64,000 nucleotides of DNA, taken from Iningainema tapete BLCC-T55 (GTDB lineage: Bacteria > Cyanobacteriota > Cyanobacteriia > Cyanobacteriales > Nostocaceae). This document shows positions 50,617 to 59,724 of the stretch, piece after piece (position 1 is the first letter of the stretch; each line of letters begins with the position of its first letter). The position numbers and the translations under genes are program-made. The stretch spans positions 186,001 to 250,000 of the forward strand of contig NZ_JACXAE010000098.1 in NCBI RefSeq assembly GCF_014698965.1, read 5' to 3'. A model generated the notes under the pieces. The model was given only the letters and a program-made list of their open reading frames with translations, did no database searches and was not told where the DNA came from.

Positions 50617-52461
50617 ATGGCGCTCATAGTTCAGAAATACGGTGGTACATCTGTTGGTTCAGTAGAGCGTATTCAAGCAGTAGCACAGCGCGTCTACAAA
50701 ACTGTGAAAACAGGAAACTCGCTGGTAGTGGTGGTTTCTGCGATGGGTAAAACCACCGATGGACTAGTTAAACTAGCGCACGAACTCTCGAAAAATCCTA
50801 ATCGGCGGGAAATGGATATGCTGCTTTCCACTGGAGAGCAAGTGTCGATCGCCCTACTCAGTATGGCGCTGCAAGAGTTAGGACAGCCAGCAATTTCGAT
50901 GACAGGCGCTCAAGTAGGAATTGTTACTGAAGCAGATCATACTCGCGCCCGCATTTTACATATAGAAACAGAACGCATTTCTCGACATCTCAATCAGGGT
51001 AAAGTGGTTGTAGTCGCCGGATTTCAAGGTATTAGCAGCTTAGAGGAATTAGAAATTACAACCTTGGGAAGAGGTGGTTCTGATACTTCAGCGGTAGCAA
51101 TGGCGGCAGCATTACGAGCAAATTACTGTGAAATTTATACAGACGTACCAGGGATATTAACTACAGATCCCCGTTTGGTTCCCTCTGCGCAATTGATCGA
51201 CGAAATCACCAGCGATGAAATGCTGGAACTAGCCAGCTTGGGAGCAAAAGTACTCCACCCCCGCGCTGTGGAAATTGCTCGTAACTACGGTGTTCCCTTA
51301 GTGGTACGCTCTAGTTGGACAGATGCTCCAGGTACTTGGGTAATTTCACCACAACCACAACCGCGATCGCTTGTCAATCTAGAAATAGCTAGAGCAGTAG
51401 ATGATGTAGCATTTGATGCAAATCAAGCTAAAGTATCGTTATTACGTGTACCAGACAAACCAGGCGTAGCAGCAAGGCTATTTGGGGAAATTGCCCATCA
51501 AGATGTAGACGTAGATTTAATTATTCAGTCGATTCACGAAGGTAATAGTAATGACATTGCATTTACCGTGATGACACCGATATTGAAAAAAGCAGAAGCT
51601 GTAGCGTCGGCAATTGCCCCTGTGCTGCGTTCTCAACAAGCCGTCGCAGAAGAAGCAGAAGTAATGGTACAACAAAACATCGCCAAAGTTAGCATCGCAG
51701 GCGCAGGAATGATCGGACGCCCCGGTGTTGCAGCTAAGATGTTTGCCACCCTCGCCGCAGCATCCGTGAACATCCAAATGATTTCTACCAGTGAAGTCAA
51801 AGTAAGTTGCGTAATCGATGCCCAAGATTGCGATCGCGCAGTCAACGCACTGCGGGAAGCTTTTGAAGTAGGGGAGATAGGGAGTAGGGGAGATGGGGAG
51901 AATTCCCAATCCAAAATCCAAAATCCAAAATCCAAAATCCAAAATCCCCCATCTCCTCCCGTTCGTGGTGTTGCCTTAGACATGAACCAAGCACGTCTGG
52001 CAATTCGTCAAGTACAAGATCGTCCGGGAACGGCAGCGAGGTTGTTTGGACTTTTGGCACAGTACAATATTAGTGTGGATATGATTATTCAGTCACAACG
52101 CTGTCATGTAATTAGTAACGTTCCCACACGAGATATTGCCTTTACTGTCGCACGGATAGATGCAGAGTTTGCTAAGGAAGCTTTAACAAAAGCAGCAGCA
52201 GAATTTGGGTGGGGTGAAGTTGTTGTTGATAGTGCGATCGCTAAAGTCAGTATTGTAGGTGCAGGTATGGTAGGACAACCAGGAGTTGCAGCTAAAATGT
52301 TTGAAGCCTTAGCTCAACACCAAATCAACATTCAAATGATTGCCACCTCAGAAATCAAAATTAGTTGTGTTGTAGCACAAGAACAAGGCGTTAAAGCTTT
52401 GCAAGTCATACACGAAGCATTTGGACTTGCTGGTAGCGAGACAATTCAAGTACCAGCGTAG
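50617..52461 (+). CDS. lysC: Aspartate kinase with four ACT units and a repeat insertion
   Basis: The 614-aa protein has the kinase start ALIVQKYGGTSVGSVERI, the substrate region TLGRGGSDTSAVAMAAAL, and ALPRAVEI-like HPRAVEIARNYG. Two pairs of ACT domains then follow (about 270-415 and 450-610), the form usual in cyanobacteria. It phosphorylates aspartate, the first step to Lys, Thr and Met, and the ACT domains bind feedback inhibitors. ATG 50617 was chosen. Between the two ACT pairs, about 30 residues (418-448) are encoded by an inverted-repeat element with five CCAAAAT units, in frame. Confidence 0.93.
   Translation: MALIVQKYGGTSVGSVERIQAVAQRVYKTVKTGNSLVVVVSAMGKTTDGLVKLAHELSKNPNRREMDMLLSTGEQVSIALLSMALQELGQPAISMTGAQVGIVTEADHTRARILHIETERISRHLNQGKVVVVAGFQGISSLEELEITTLGRGGSDTSAVAMAAALRANYCEIYTDVPGILTTDPRLVPSAQLIDEITSDEMLELASLGAKVLHPRAVEIARNYGVPLVVRSSWTDAPGTWVISPQPQPRSLVNLEIARAVDDVAFDANQAKVSLLRVPDKPGVAARLFGEIAHQDVDVDLIIQSIHEGNSNDIAFTVMTPILKKAEAVASAIAPVLRSQQAVAEEAEVMVQQNIAKVSIAGAGMIGRPGVAAKMFATLAAASVNIQMISTSEVKVSCVIDAQDCDRAVNALREAFEVGEIGSRGDGENSQSKIQNPKSKIQNPPSPPVRGVALDMNQARLAIRQVQDRPGTAARLFGLLAQYNISVDMIIQSQRCHVISNVPTRDIAFTVARIDAEFAKEALTKAAAEFGWGEVVVDSAIAKVSIVGAGMVGQPGVAAKMFEALAQHQINIQMIATSEIKISCVVAQEQGVKALQVIHEAFGLAGSETIQVPA
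51889..51956. repeat. CCAAAAT tandem-repeat element inside lysC
   Basis: GGAGATGGGG (51889-51898) and CCCCATCTCC (51947-51956) are exact reverse complements bounding five tandem CCAAAAT heptamers (51911-51945). The element is in frame between the two ACT pairs of lysC. CCAAAAT-type heptamers are typical short tandem repeats of heterocystous cyanobacteria. Confidence 0.85.
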
Positions 52462-52563
52462 CTATACTTCTTGAATGATGACGTGGCATAGTATCCAGTC
52501 TTTAAGTCCATAATGGATAAAATGGAGGTGAGTTGTATCGCATTTATAACAGAGGTATGAATC

Positions 52564-53133
52564 ATGGTAACAACATCACACGTAGAGCATCTGTACACTT
52601 TTGAGGAGTATTTAACTTATGATGATGGCACGGATAATCGTTATGAACTTGAGGACGGGGTACTATTAGAGATGCCTCCAGCTTCAGACTCACATGAAGC
52701 CATCATCACTTTTTTACTGATTCGCCTTTATCAGGAAATTCAACGAATGAATCTAAACTGGGAGGTTCGTCCTAGCGGTACAGGCGTTCGTACCACTAAA
52801 AAAAAATCTCGACTTCCTGATTTAATTGTCATGACTCCAGAGCAGCGTGAGTCCATTAAAGGTAAATCCGCTGTCTTAGAAGTACCACCACTACTAGTGG
52901 TAGAAGTGGTTAGTGCTGAGTCAATAAAACGAGATTACAAAAAGAACAAGATTGAATATGCTGCATTCAAAATTCCCGAATATTGGATAGTTGACCCAAT
53001 TGAAAATAAGGTAACTGTCCTGACGTTGGAAAACAACCAGTATGAGGTAAAAGTCCTTACCAGAAGCCAGCAAGTCGTCTCGAACACTTTCTCAGAACTA
53101 GTACTAACGGTTGAACAAATATTAGCATCATAA
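52564..53133 (+). CDS. Uma2-family (DUF820) PD-(D/E)XK protein
   Basis: The 189-aa protein has the Uma2 pattern: YTFEEYLTYDDGTDNRYELEDGVLLEM, SRLPDLIVMT, and LLVVEVVSAESIKRDYKKN with KIPEYWIVDP. The Asp in PDL and the E-V-V segment place it in the PD-(D/E)XK nuclease fold, a family expanded in cyanobacteria with no agreed role. It is followed by the VapBC-type pair but separated by 90 bases. Confidence 0.88.
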   Translation: MVTTSHVEHLYTFEEYLTYDDGTDNRYELEDGVLLEMPPASDSHEAIITFLLIRLYQEIQRMNLNWEVRPSGTGVRTTKKKSRLPDLIVMTPEQRESIKGKSAVLEVPPLLVVEVVSAESIKRDYKKNKIEYAAFKIPEYWIVDPIENKVTVLTLENNQYEVKVLTRSQQVVSNTFSELVLTVEQILAS

Positions 53134-53223
53134 GCGATTACTTGCCGAACACCATATAGTATATTTTTCAAGCTATCATAAGTTTTGAATTGGTAAGAAG
53201 TCTATGTTCCATAGGACAAGCTG

Positions 53224-53451
53224 ATGACACTTCAAGAACTTCAAAATCAAGCTTTGCAATTATCGATTGAGAAACGCTGGCAATTGGTGAATGTACTTCT
53301 GCACTCGCTACAAACGGAAACGATATCAGTGAGCAAACAACAGGGACTGGCTGCAAGTTTGATTGGAATTGCGAAGACAAACGCACCACCGCCGACTGAT
53401 GAAGAAGTACAGGCAATGTTAAACGAGCGGCGGGTAAACAAGTATTTGTGA
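53224..53451 (+). CDS. Antitoxin partner of PIN toxin
   Basis: The 75-aa protein starts MTLQELQNQALQLSIEKRWQLV, a helical segment, and ends in a charged tail (EEVQAMLNERRVNKYL). It is translationally linked to the PIN gene (TGATG, one base shared). Its features fit small cyanobacterial antitoxins of PIN toxins. Confidence 0.75.
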   Translation: MTLQELQNQALQLSIEKRWQLVNVLLHSLQTETISVSKQQGLAASLIGIAKTNAPPPTDEEVQAMLNERRVNKYL

Positions 53452-53867
53452 TGCGAATTTTATTTGATACGAATGTTTTATTAGATGCCTTATTAGCTCG
53501 TGACCCCTTTGTGGAGGATGCCAAAGTATTATTTGAAGCGGTAGAAGCAGGTCAAATAAAGGGGTTCATTTCCGCAACGACGATTACCGATATTTATTAC
53601 TTGGTCAGACGGCAAACGCAAAGTGATGAAGTAGCAATTGCAGCTATCACTCGGCTGTTAGCACTGATGGAAATTTGTCTGGTAGATCGTGCAGTATTGG
53701 AACAGGCAATCGCGCTTAGGTTTCAAGATTTTGAAGATGCAGTGCAAATCGCTTGTGCAATTACAACTAGGTTGGATGCGATCGTTACTCGTGATGCGGC
53801 TGGGTTTACAGGTGCAACCATCCCAGTGATGTTACCAAGAGAGTTAAGCCGTCGCCTCGTTCAGTAA
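53451..53867 (+). CDS. PIN-domain toxin, VapC-like
   Basis: The 138-aa PIN protein has ILFDTNVLLDALLARDPF, ISATTITDIYYLVRR, FQDFEDAVQIACA and IVTRDAAGF, a full set of PIN motifs. It is the same subfamily as 460-876 but with the normal D-T-N start motif. ATG 53451 is preferred to GTG 53448 because TGATG overlap with the antitoxin stop is more usual. Confidence 0.85.
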   Translation: MRILFDTNVLLDALLARDPFVEDAKVLFEAVEAGQIKGFISATTITDIYYLVRRQTQSDEVAIAAITRLLALMEICLVDRAVLEQAIALRFQDFEDAVQIACAITTRLDAIVTRDAAGFTGATIPVMLPRELSRRLVQ

Positions 53868-54021
53868 GCGGTTAAGTTAGATCGGGTATGGGTGCGATCC
53901 TACCGAAAAAATTGCACATGCTAAGACTGCGTTAGGTGTTGACTAACGCAGTCTCCACTGAAAGTTTAGTAAGCTAATGCGCATTCTAAGAGTGCATAAC
54001 TACTCGTGGTGGTTAACTGTT

Positions 54022-54047
54022 AACTGTTGACTATCAACGGTCAACAG
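54022..54047. terminator. ACTGTTGAC inverted repeat between convergent genes
   Basis: ACTGTTGAC and GTCAACAGT are exact reverse complements with an 8-base loop, between the PIN toxin gene and the convergent small membrane protein gene. Confidence 0.55.
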
Positions 54048-54109
54048 TCATCAGCCAAAACGAATAAGGCTGCAATTTAAATGTGTAACAGCTTAACTTG
54101 TGGATCGAG

Positions 54110-54313
54110 TTACTTCTTATTTTTGTTTACGATTTTGATCAGATCGGCGATCGCATGAAGCAAAGTTCCGGAAAAGTAAGTCATTGCAATAATTACGGCT
54201 ACTCCCACTCCCCCATACATCATTAGGGGAATAAAACCTCCTGCTTCTGGCGTTGGGGCATCAGCGCGAGTAGTCGCAACCAGAATGACTTGCTTAGTGT
54301 TAAAATCAGACAT
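54110..54313 (-). CDS. Small single-pass membrane protein, unknown function
   Basis: The 67-aa protein has a polar start (SDFNTKQVILVATTRADAPTPE), one hydrophobic segment (FIPLMMYGGVGVAVIIAMTYF) and a basic end (VNKNKK). ATG 54313 has an AAGGA site 6 bases upstream, better than the in-frame start at 54346. No family was recognised. Confidence 0.6.
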   Translation of the reverse strand: MSDFNTKQVILVATTRADAPTPEAGGFIPLMMYGGVGVAVIIAMTYFSGTLLHAIADLIKIVNKNKK

Positions 54314-54562
54314 ATGAAATCCTTGGTCTTGATCAGACCATAACAACGTTGCGCACTTGAAGTGGTTGCAGCCAGTTCAAGTGCAAAATTGCCAGCAATC
54401 AAGAGCGTCTCTAGTAGTAGCTAGGGACGCTTAATTGCTTTATAGGGTCAAGATAACACGAAGTAAAAAAAGATGGCAAGATGTACGATAAAAATATCGT
54501 ATGTTATAAATGACGTATATTAAAGAAACTGTAAAATACAAGCTGCCCAGGATAATGACAGC

Positions 54563-56965
54563 ATGAAAAGCACCTTCCTCTCTCGCTTTACACCAAGTTT
54601 AATGGCTCCCGAAACGCTGGAAGCTATCTTAGTACAACGTCATCAATTGGCAGACGATTTGGTAGAAGTCATCCGTGAAAGTGCGCAGACAGCAAATAAA
54701 CATTTCCGCCTGTTGGTGGGGATGCGAGGTATTGGCAAGACACACATGATTGCACTGATTTATCACCGCGTCTCGAAGATGGAGGATTTACGAGATAAGT
54801 TGCTGATAGCATGGCTGCGGGAGGAGGAGTGGGGAGTTACATCTTTTTTAGATTTGCTACTGCGGATATTTCGTGCTTTTGAGAAAGAATATCCAGCAGA
54901 ATATAATACTAAATTAAATCAGCAAGTAGAAGCACTTTATCAATTGTCACAGGAAGAAGCTGAATTTCAGGCAGCAGTATTGCTAAGGGAATTTGTTGGT
55001 AAACGCACCCTGCTGCTCTTGATGGAAAATTTAGATGATTTGTTCGACGGGTTGAGTGATATTGGACAAAAGCAATTGCGGGCGTACATCCAAAATTATT
55101 CATTTATAACAATTTTGGCAACAGCACAAAGTTTGTTCGATGGAGTAAGGCGGCAAGATGATCCTTTTTATGGCTTTTTCTATCCCCACTCTTTAAAGGA
55201 GTTAACATTAGATGAAGCTGTAGATTTGTTGAGGCATATTGCCAGATTAGAAGAGGATAAGGAACTAGAATCTTTCATCCAATCATCAACGGGACGCGAT
55301 CGCATCAAAGCAATCCATCATTTAGCAGGTGGCAACCACCGTATTTATGTGATTTTATCTCAGTTCCTTACTCGCAAGTCACTAGATGAACTGGTGGAAC
55401 CATTCATGCAGATGCTAGATGATTTAACACCGTACTATCAGGCACGAATGGTATGGCTTTCGCTGCAGCAGCGAAAGATTATTGAGTTTCTATCTGACCG
55501 CCGCCATGCTATTACTGTTAAAGAAATTGCCCAACGCTGTTTCATCACCCATCAAACAGCATCTAGTCAACTTAAGGATCTGCGGGAAAAGTGCTATGTG
55601 ACTTCGCATGCGATCGGGCGTGAGTCATTTTATGAACTGCAAGAACCGTTGATGCGCTTTTGTCTGGAAGTGAAGAAGCAGCGAGGTGAACCAATACGAT
55701 TATTCGTGGACTTTTTGCGGCTTTGGTATACGCGGCAAGAATTGCAAGAGCGATTGGAGTTACTTCCACCTAATGCGAAAGTGGAGCGAGAATATGTGCT
55801 TCACGCGTTACGGGCAATTAAACACGAAAGTGAAGACCCGCATGTGGCTATGTTGATAGATAACTCTGAAACTTACCTTGATAAGGCTGAATTTTTCCAT
55901 GCCTTACAAGTCGCACAGAAACTAGTAGAAATTCGCGGTCACAGTTGGGACTGGTTAAATCAAGGATACTGCTTAGATGAACTTGGACGCTACGAAGAAG
56001 CGTTAGTGTCTTATGATAAGGCGATTGAGCTGGACTTAAACAATGGAACAACTTGGTTCAATCGAGGCGTGACACTAGAAAAACTGGAACGCTATGAAGA
56101 AGCTTTAGCATCATATGACTGTGTAATTGAGCTTGACTCTGATGATGTGGCTACTTGGAAAAACCGAGGCTGGGTGCTGAAAAAACTCGAACGCTATGAA
56201 GAAGCTTTAGCATTGTATGACTGGGTAATTGAGCTTGACTCGGATGATGTGACTACTTGGAAAAACCGAGGCTGGGTGCTGGGAAAACTTGAGCGCTATG
56301 AAGAAGCCTTAGTCTGCTACGACAAGTTAATTAAACTTTATCCTTTTGATGCAAGTGATTGGAAAAACCGAGGCTGGGTGCTGAAAAAACTCGAACGCTA
56401 TGAGGAAGCCTTGTCATCCTATAACCAGGTAATTGAGCTTGACCCTGATGATGCAGCCGCATGGAAAAACCAAGGCTGGATGCTAGGGAAACTGGAACGT
56501 TATGAAGAAGCCTTGTCATCCTATAACCAGGTAATTGAGCTTGACCCTGATGATGGAACAACTTGGAGAAATCCAGATTGGGTGCTGGGTAAACTTCCGC
56601 GTCGTACAGAGAGCATCGTCTACAACCTGTTCAAAAGCACCCAAGACCAAGCAATGTGGAACAGTCGCATAAAAACCTTGATAGAGCTTTACGATAAGCA
56701 CCAAGTTTCCTCAGCATTGGCGCAGGGACTTGTACCAAGTATTCCCACATTAATGTCAGAAATAGTGAGCGACAAAGTAGCAAGAACATGGCTGGAAATA
56801 TGGCAAGAAATAGTAGATGATCGCCCTGAATTTCAAATTCCCTTACGTCTACTAAATGCTGCTGTTCGCTATCGTGAAACAAAAGGCGATCAACGTGTCT
56901 TGCTAGAACTACCCATCGAAGAACGCAAGCTGTTACAAGAGGTACTGGGGATAAAGGAATGGTAG
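54563..56965 (+). CDS. STAND-like ATPase with winged helix and TPR repeats
   Basis: The 800-aa protein has an AAA/STAND ATPase domain with the P-loop GMRGIGKTH (53-61) and Walker B-like LLLLMENLDDLF. A winged helix follows (about 310-370: HAITVKEIAQRCFITHQTASSQLKDL), then about six 34-residue TPRs (about 460-680) with nearly the same wording (WKNRGWVLKKLERYEEAL), and a helical end. Such STAND or AP-ATPase-like proteins act as sensor switches, and some are antiphage proteins. It could equally be a regulator. No effector gene is adjacent. Confidence 0.75.
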   Translation: MKSTFLSRFTPSLMAPETLEAILVQRHQLADDLVEVIRESAQTANKHFRLLVGMRGIGKTHMIALIYHRVSKMEDLRDKLLIAWLREEEWGVTSFLDLLLRIFRAFEKEYPAEYNTKLNQQVEALYQLSQEEAEFQAAVLLREFVGKRTLLLLMENLDDLFDGLSDIGQKQLRAYIQNYSFITILATAQSLFDGVRRQDDPFYGFFYPHSLKELTLDEAVDLLRHIARLEEDKELESFIQSSTGRDRIKAIHHLAGGNHRIYVILSQFLTRKSLDELVEPFMQMLDDLTPYYQARMVWLSLQQRKIIEFLSDRRHAITVKEIAQRCFITHQTASSQLKDLREKCYVTSHAIGRESFYELQEPLMRFCLEVKKQRGEPIRLFVDFLRLWYTRQELQERLELLPPNAKVEREYVLHALRAIKHESEDPHVAMLIDNSETYLDKAEFFHALQVAQKLVEIRGHSWDWLNQGYCLDELGRYEEALVSYDKAIELDLNNGTTWFNRGVTLEKLERYEEALASYDCVIELDSDDVATWKNRGWVLKKLERYEEALALYDWVIELDSDDVTTWKNRGWVLGKLERYEEALVCYDKLIKLYPFDASDWKNRGWVLKKLERYEEALSSYNQVIELDPDDAAAWKNQGWMLGKLERYEEALSSYNQVIELDPDDGTTWRNPDWVLGKLPRRTESIVYNLFKSTQDQAMWNSRIKTLIELYDKHQVSSALAQGLVPSIPTLMSEIVSDKVARTWLEIWQEIVDDRPEFQIPLRLLNAAVRYRETKGDQRVLLELPIEERKLLQEVLGIKEW

Positions 56966-57051
56966 GGGTTGGTTTGGGAATTTAGGGCGTGCGCTCTTTA
57001 GTCGCGCCCATGCGGCAAACTGCTTCATGATCATTTTCTTACCCGTGTTTC

Positions 57052-57303
57052 TTAGCTAGGTATCTTTTCGAGGAAACTGTCAAAAGCACTTCTGTTGATT
57101 AACTCGTTTTCTATCAATACTCGGCTTACAGCTACCAAATAAATAGGATGGACATACGCCTTTTTATCATAATTAGGTAGAATCACTAATGCTCCCGATG
57201 ATGGAAACTTAAAAACTTTATGAGAGCCAGCTGTTGGCAAGGAAATGAAACCTAGCTTTAACAGCAATTTTTCTAGCTCAGTAAACATAATATTTTTAAG
57301 CAT
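57052..57303 (-). CDS. HicA-like small protein
   Basis: The 83-aa protein has the HicA pattern: ELEKLLLKLGF, then AGSHKVFKFPSSGALVILPN, with the active His in GSHKVF. HicA toxins are mRNA interferases with a double-stranded RNA-binding fold and normally pair with HicB. No HicB gene lies beside it, so it may be an orphan. It is downstream of the restriction-modification genes, 35 bases after the methyltransferase stop. Confidence 0.6.
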   Translation of the reverse strand: MLKNIMFTELEKLLLKLGFISLPTAGSHKVFKFPSSGALVILPNYDKKAYVHPIYLVAVSRVLIENELINRSAFDSFLEKIPS

Positions 57304-57338
57304 TATAACGAATCACTCTTTATAACTGGTTCATAATA

Positions 57339-58463
57339 TCATCTCTTAAACTCTACTTCAGGTAAGTCAAAAAACGCTTCACTAACAGTTATATATGGCT
57401 TAAGATTGAATAATTCTAGTTCAGGACTATGAGTAGGTAGTGGTAAATTAATACTGCCAATGTCTTGGCGACAACCAAGAAAGAACAATCGACGCCGAAA
57501 CTGAGGAGTACCAAAATCGGCGGCAAGAAGTATGCCAACCGATACGTTGTATCCTAAATTTTTCATCTTTTCTAAAATCTCTTGATATAAACTACCACCT
57601 CCAATACCTTTGAGATTAGATACATTTTCCATCACAAAAAAGGGCGGTTTCAAATTTTCTACAAACCGTAAAAACTCATAAATCATTGCACCCCGACAAT
57701 CTTGGAAGCCTTTCTGTTTGCCAGCTTGACTAAACGCTTGGCAAGGAGGACCTCCAAATACAATGTCTGGGGGAATAACTTCGCCCGAAGTATTTTGCCA
57801 TAGACTTAAAGGATCTTCTATGCTAGAAATATCTTTTTCAACAACGCAAACACGCTCACCGAAAAAACCGCGCAATGTTGCACAAGCATCTAACCAATTA
57901 TCCAGAGTTACGCGAGTCTCTATGCAGTCTGTAAAATGAGCGCCAATGTCCATACCTCCTGCACCGCTAAATAAGCTGAAAGCTTTAAGAGAACGATTTT
58001 CAAATCCTAGAGACTGTGCTTGGTAAACTAAATTTTCAAACACAGCTTTTGCTAGTGGTACAGGTACAGCATTACCTACCTGAAGCTGCGTACTTGTGAG
58101 CGTTCCCTCAAATTTCAAATCATCGGGAAAACCCTGTAAACGAGCTGCTTCTCGCACAGTAATAAATCTGTTTTCGTAGGGGTGAACAAATTTATTAAAG
58201 ACGTAACCTGTAACAGTCAACGAGGGTTTATCGGGGTCAAGGCGAATCATTCTGAGATTTGGTCCGCCTTGTCGGTTTGGGTCGTGCTTTACATAGAATT
58301 TAAAACTCTCATGCCACAGTTCTTCTGGCAGATCTTGCATTTTTTGACCTATTTTTAGTGCATCAATCCGTTTTTGTACGTCTGCTCCAACTCGCCTTGC
58401 AATGTGATTTGGAATAATTTTAAGTGTACTATTAGAATTGAAACTTTTGGGAAATCCATTCAT
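57339..58463 (-). CDS. Circularly permuted DNA (cytosine-5) methyltransferase
   Basis: The 374-aa protein has all key C5-methyltransferase motifs but in an unusual order. Motifs IX and X (PSLTVT near 80, VREAARLQGFPDD, QVGNAVPVPLAKAV near 128-141) come before motif I (FSLFSGAGGMDIG, 162-174). Then come IV (GGPPCQAFSQAG with catalytic C241), VI (ENVSN) and VIII (QFRRRLFFLG). Circular permutation of this sort is known in a few enzymes such as M.BssHII. It overlaps the upstream endonuclease gene by 32 bases and should protect the host DNA from it. Confidence 0.88.
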   Translation of the reverse strand: MNGFPKSFNSNSTLKIIPNHIARRVGADVQKRIDALKIGQKMQDLPEELWHESFKFYVKHDPNRQGGPNLRMIRLDPDKPSLTVTGYVFNKFVHPYENRFITVREAARLQGFPDDLKFEGTLTSTQLQVGNAVPVPLAKAVFENLVYQAQSLGFENRSLKAFSLFSGAGGMDIGAHFTDCIETRVTLDNWLDACATLRGFFGERVCVVEKDISSIEDPLSLWQNTSGEVIPPDIVFGGPPCQAFSQAGKQKGFQDCRGAMIYEFLRFVENLKPPFFVMENVSNLKGIGGGSLYQEILEKMKNLGYNVSVGILLAADFGTPQFRRRLFFLGCRQDIGSINLPLPTHSPELELFNLKPYITVSEAFFDLPEVEFKR

Positions 58464-59709
58464 CTCTTATATAGCTTTGTGTAAACGTGATTATACCATC
58501 AAATAAATTATATATCTCTTTTTCTGGTGACAAGTCAGCAACCTTCTTGGCTTTAGCAGTATCATCTATAGTCCACACAATATCTTGAAGTTCCAGCAAA
58601 TAATCATTATAATGTCTAACAGCATGAATATTGGACATCAAAGCTGTTTTTACTGCCACTTTACTTTGCTTTGGTTTGCCTGTAGCCGCAATCTTTAACA
58701 CTTGGTATATTCCCTTTTTAATATCATCAGTTCTATCCATACCTACACTAGATTTACTATCTGAAATAGATTCGTAACCTTCACCGCTTTTTCTGATTGG
58801 CCAATTAACAGGTTTAGGAATAGGTTGTCCGCAAGCATTTGTAAGCCAATATACAGGTTCAGGTAAAGTCCCTTTTCCCCGTGCAGCCTTGTTATATGCA
58901 GAATAAGCAATATTCCAAAACTGAAAGTAACGGTAAAACAGTTGGTTATCATTACCAAATACTCTTCCTATTTGCTCGTATGCCCATGTTGAAGAACTAC
59001 TGCTTCCTTTTACTCCCAAATTAATCAGATCGTAGTGCCAACTTTCCTTTTGAAATTTGGGCAAAAGAATATGCAAATTAGATGACGTAAGAAACGAATT
59101 GTCTGTAGCAGCGTGTAACCTAGGTACTGGTTCACCGTCTTCTCCAAGCTCAGTTTGTAACTCTACAGGAACTGCTAAGGCAAGTGTAGTTAGTGGAGCG
59201 GCTTTCACTTCTGCCAGCAAAACTACCTTTTCTGTTTCGTCATAGATGATGACATCAACAGGCTCTGCGCCACGATAAATTTTGAGATTATTTTGTGAAT
59301 TAAGTTCAAACAAGCGCTTGAGAAACACACAAAGCAAACGACTTGTTGTTTTACCAATTGTTCCAGATGGAAGTTTGTTTGCTTGGTGAAAGCAAAAATT
59401 ACCTTTTAAAACGCATCGGGTGCAGGTGTTGGTGTATGGATAAACTAAAAGAGGAGAATCATCTTCTGGACAGTACAACCAACCCTTATGAGCTAATTTT
59501 GTATAATATTCAGCGGCTACAATTAGGTCAAAAGCAGCTGCCAGTGAAAGACCAGGCGAAGTAGAAGTCATTCTAGCATTTTCTAGAGCTTGTTCCACAA
59601 GAATTGCAGTTAGAGCTTCTTCATGCGGGTGTACTTCAAGCACTTTGACTCTTCCAAGCAGATGCTCCATCCAATCAACATTAACTGAATCTAATTGCCG
59701 ATCACTCAT
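58432..59709 (-). CDS. Putative type II restriction endonuclease
   Basis: The 425-aa protein contains a possible PD-(D/E)XK site: EPVDVIIYDETEKVVLLAEVKAAP, with D152, E167 and K169. A four-cysteine zinc-binding knuckle (C80, C96, C99, C106) precedes it. It starts at ATG 59709 and overlaps the methyltransferase by 32 bases, which strongly suggests a restriction-modification pair. The target sequence is unknown. Its start lies within a 19-bp direct repeat shared with 62250-62268. Confidence 0.75.
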   Translation of the reverse strand: MSDRQLDSVNVDWMEHLLGRVKVLEVHPHEEALTAILVEQALENARMTSTSPGLSLAAAFDLIVAAEYYTKLAHKGWLYCPEDDSPLLVYPYTNTCTRCVLKGNFCFHQANKLPSGTIGKTTSRLLCVFLKRLFELNSQNNLKIYRGAEPVDVIIYDETEKVVLLAEVKAAPLTTLALAVPVELQTELGEDGEPVPRLHAATDNSFLTSSNLHILLPKFQKESWHYDLINLGVKGSSSSSTWAYEQIGRVFGNDNQLFYRYFQFWNIAYSAYNKAARGKGTLPEPVYWLTNACGQPIPKPVNWPIRKSGEGYESISDSKSSVGMDRTDDIKKGIYQVLKIAATGKPKQSKVAVKTALMSNIHAVRHYNDYLLELQDIVWTIDDTAKAKKVADLSPEKEIYNLFDGIITFTQSYIRDEWISQKFQF

Positions 59710-59723
59710 ATTTTTAAATCAAA
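59705..59723. repeat. 19-bp direct repeat, copy 1
   Basis: CTCATATTTTTAAATCAAA is repeated exactly at 62250-62268. This copy overlaps the first codons of the minus-strand endonuclease gene and ends one base before the ATG of the SDR gene. Confidence 0.75.
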
Positions 59724-59724
59724 A

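Noticed and set aside
51911-51945. Five CCAAAAT units as a possible CRISPR or other array
   Set aside because: The units are 7 bases long and directly adjacent with no spacers, and they lie inside lysC in frame. It is a short tandem repeat, not a CRISPR.
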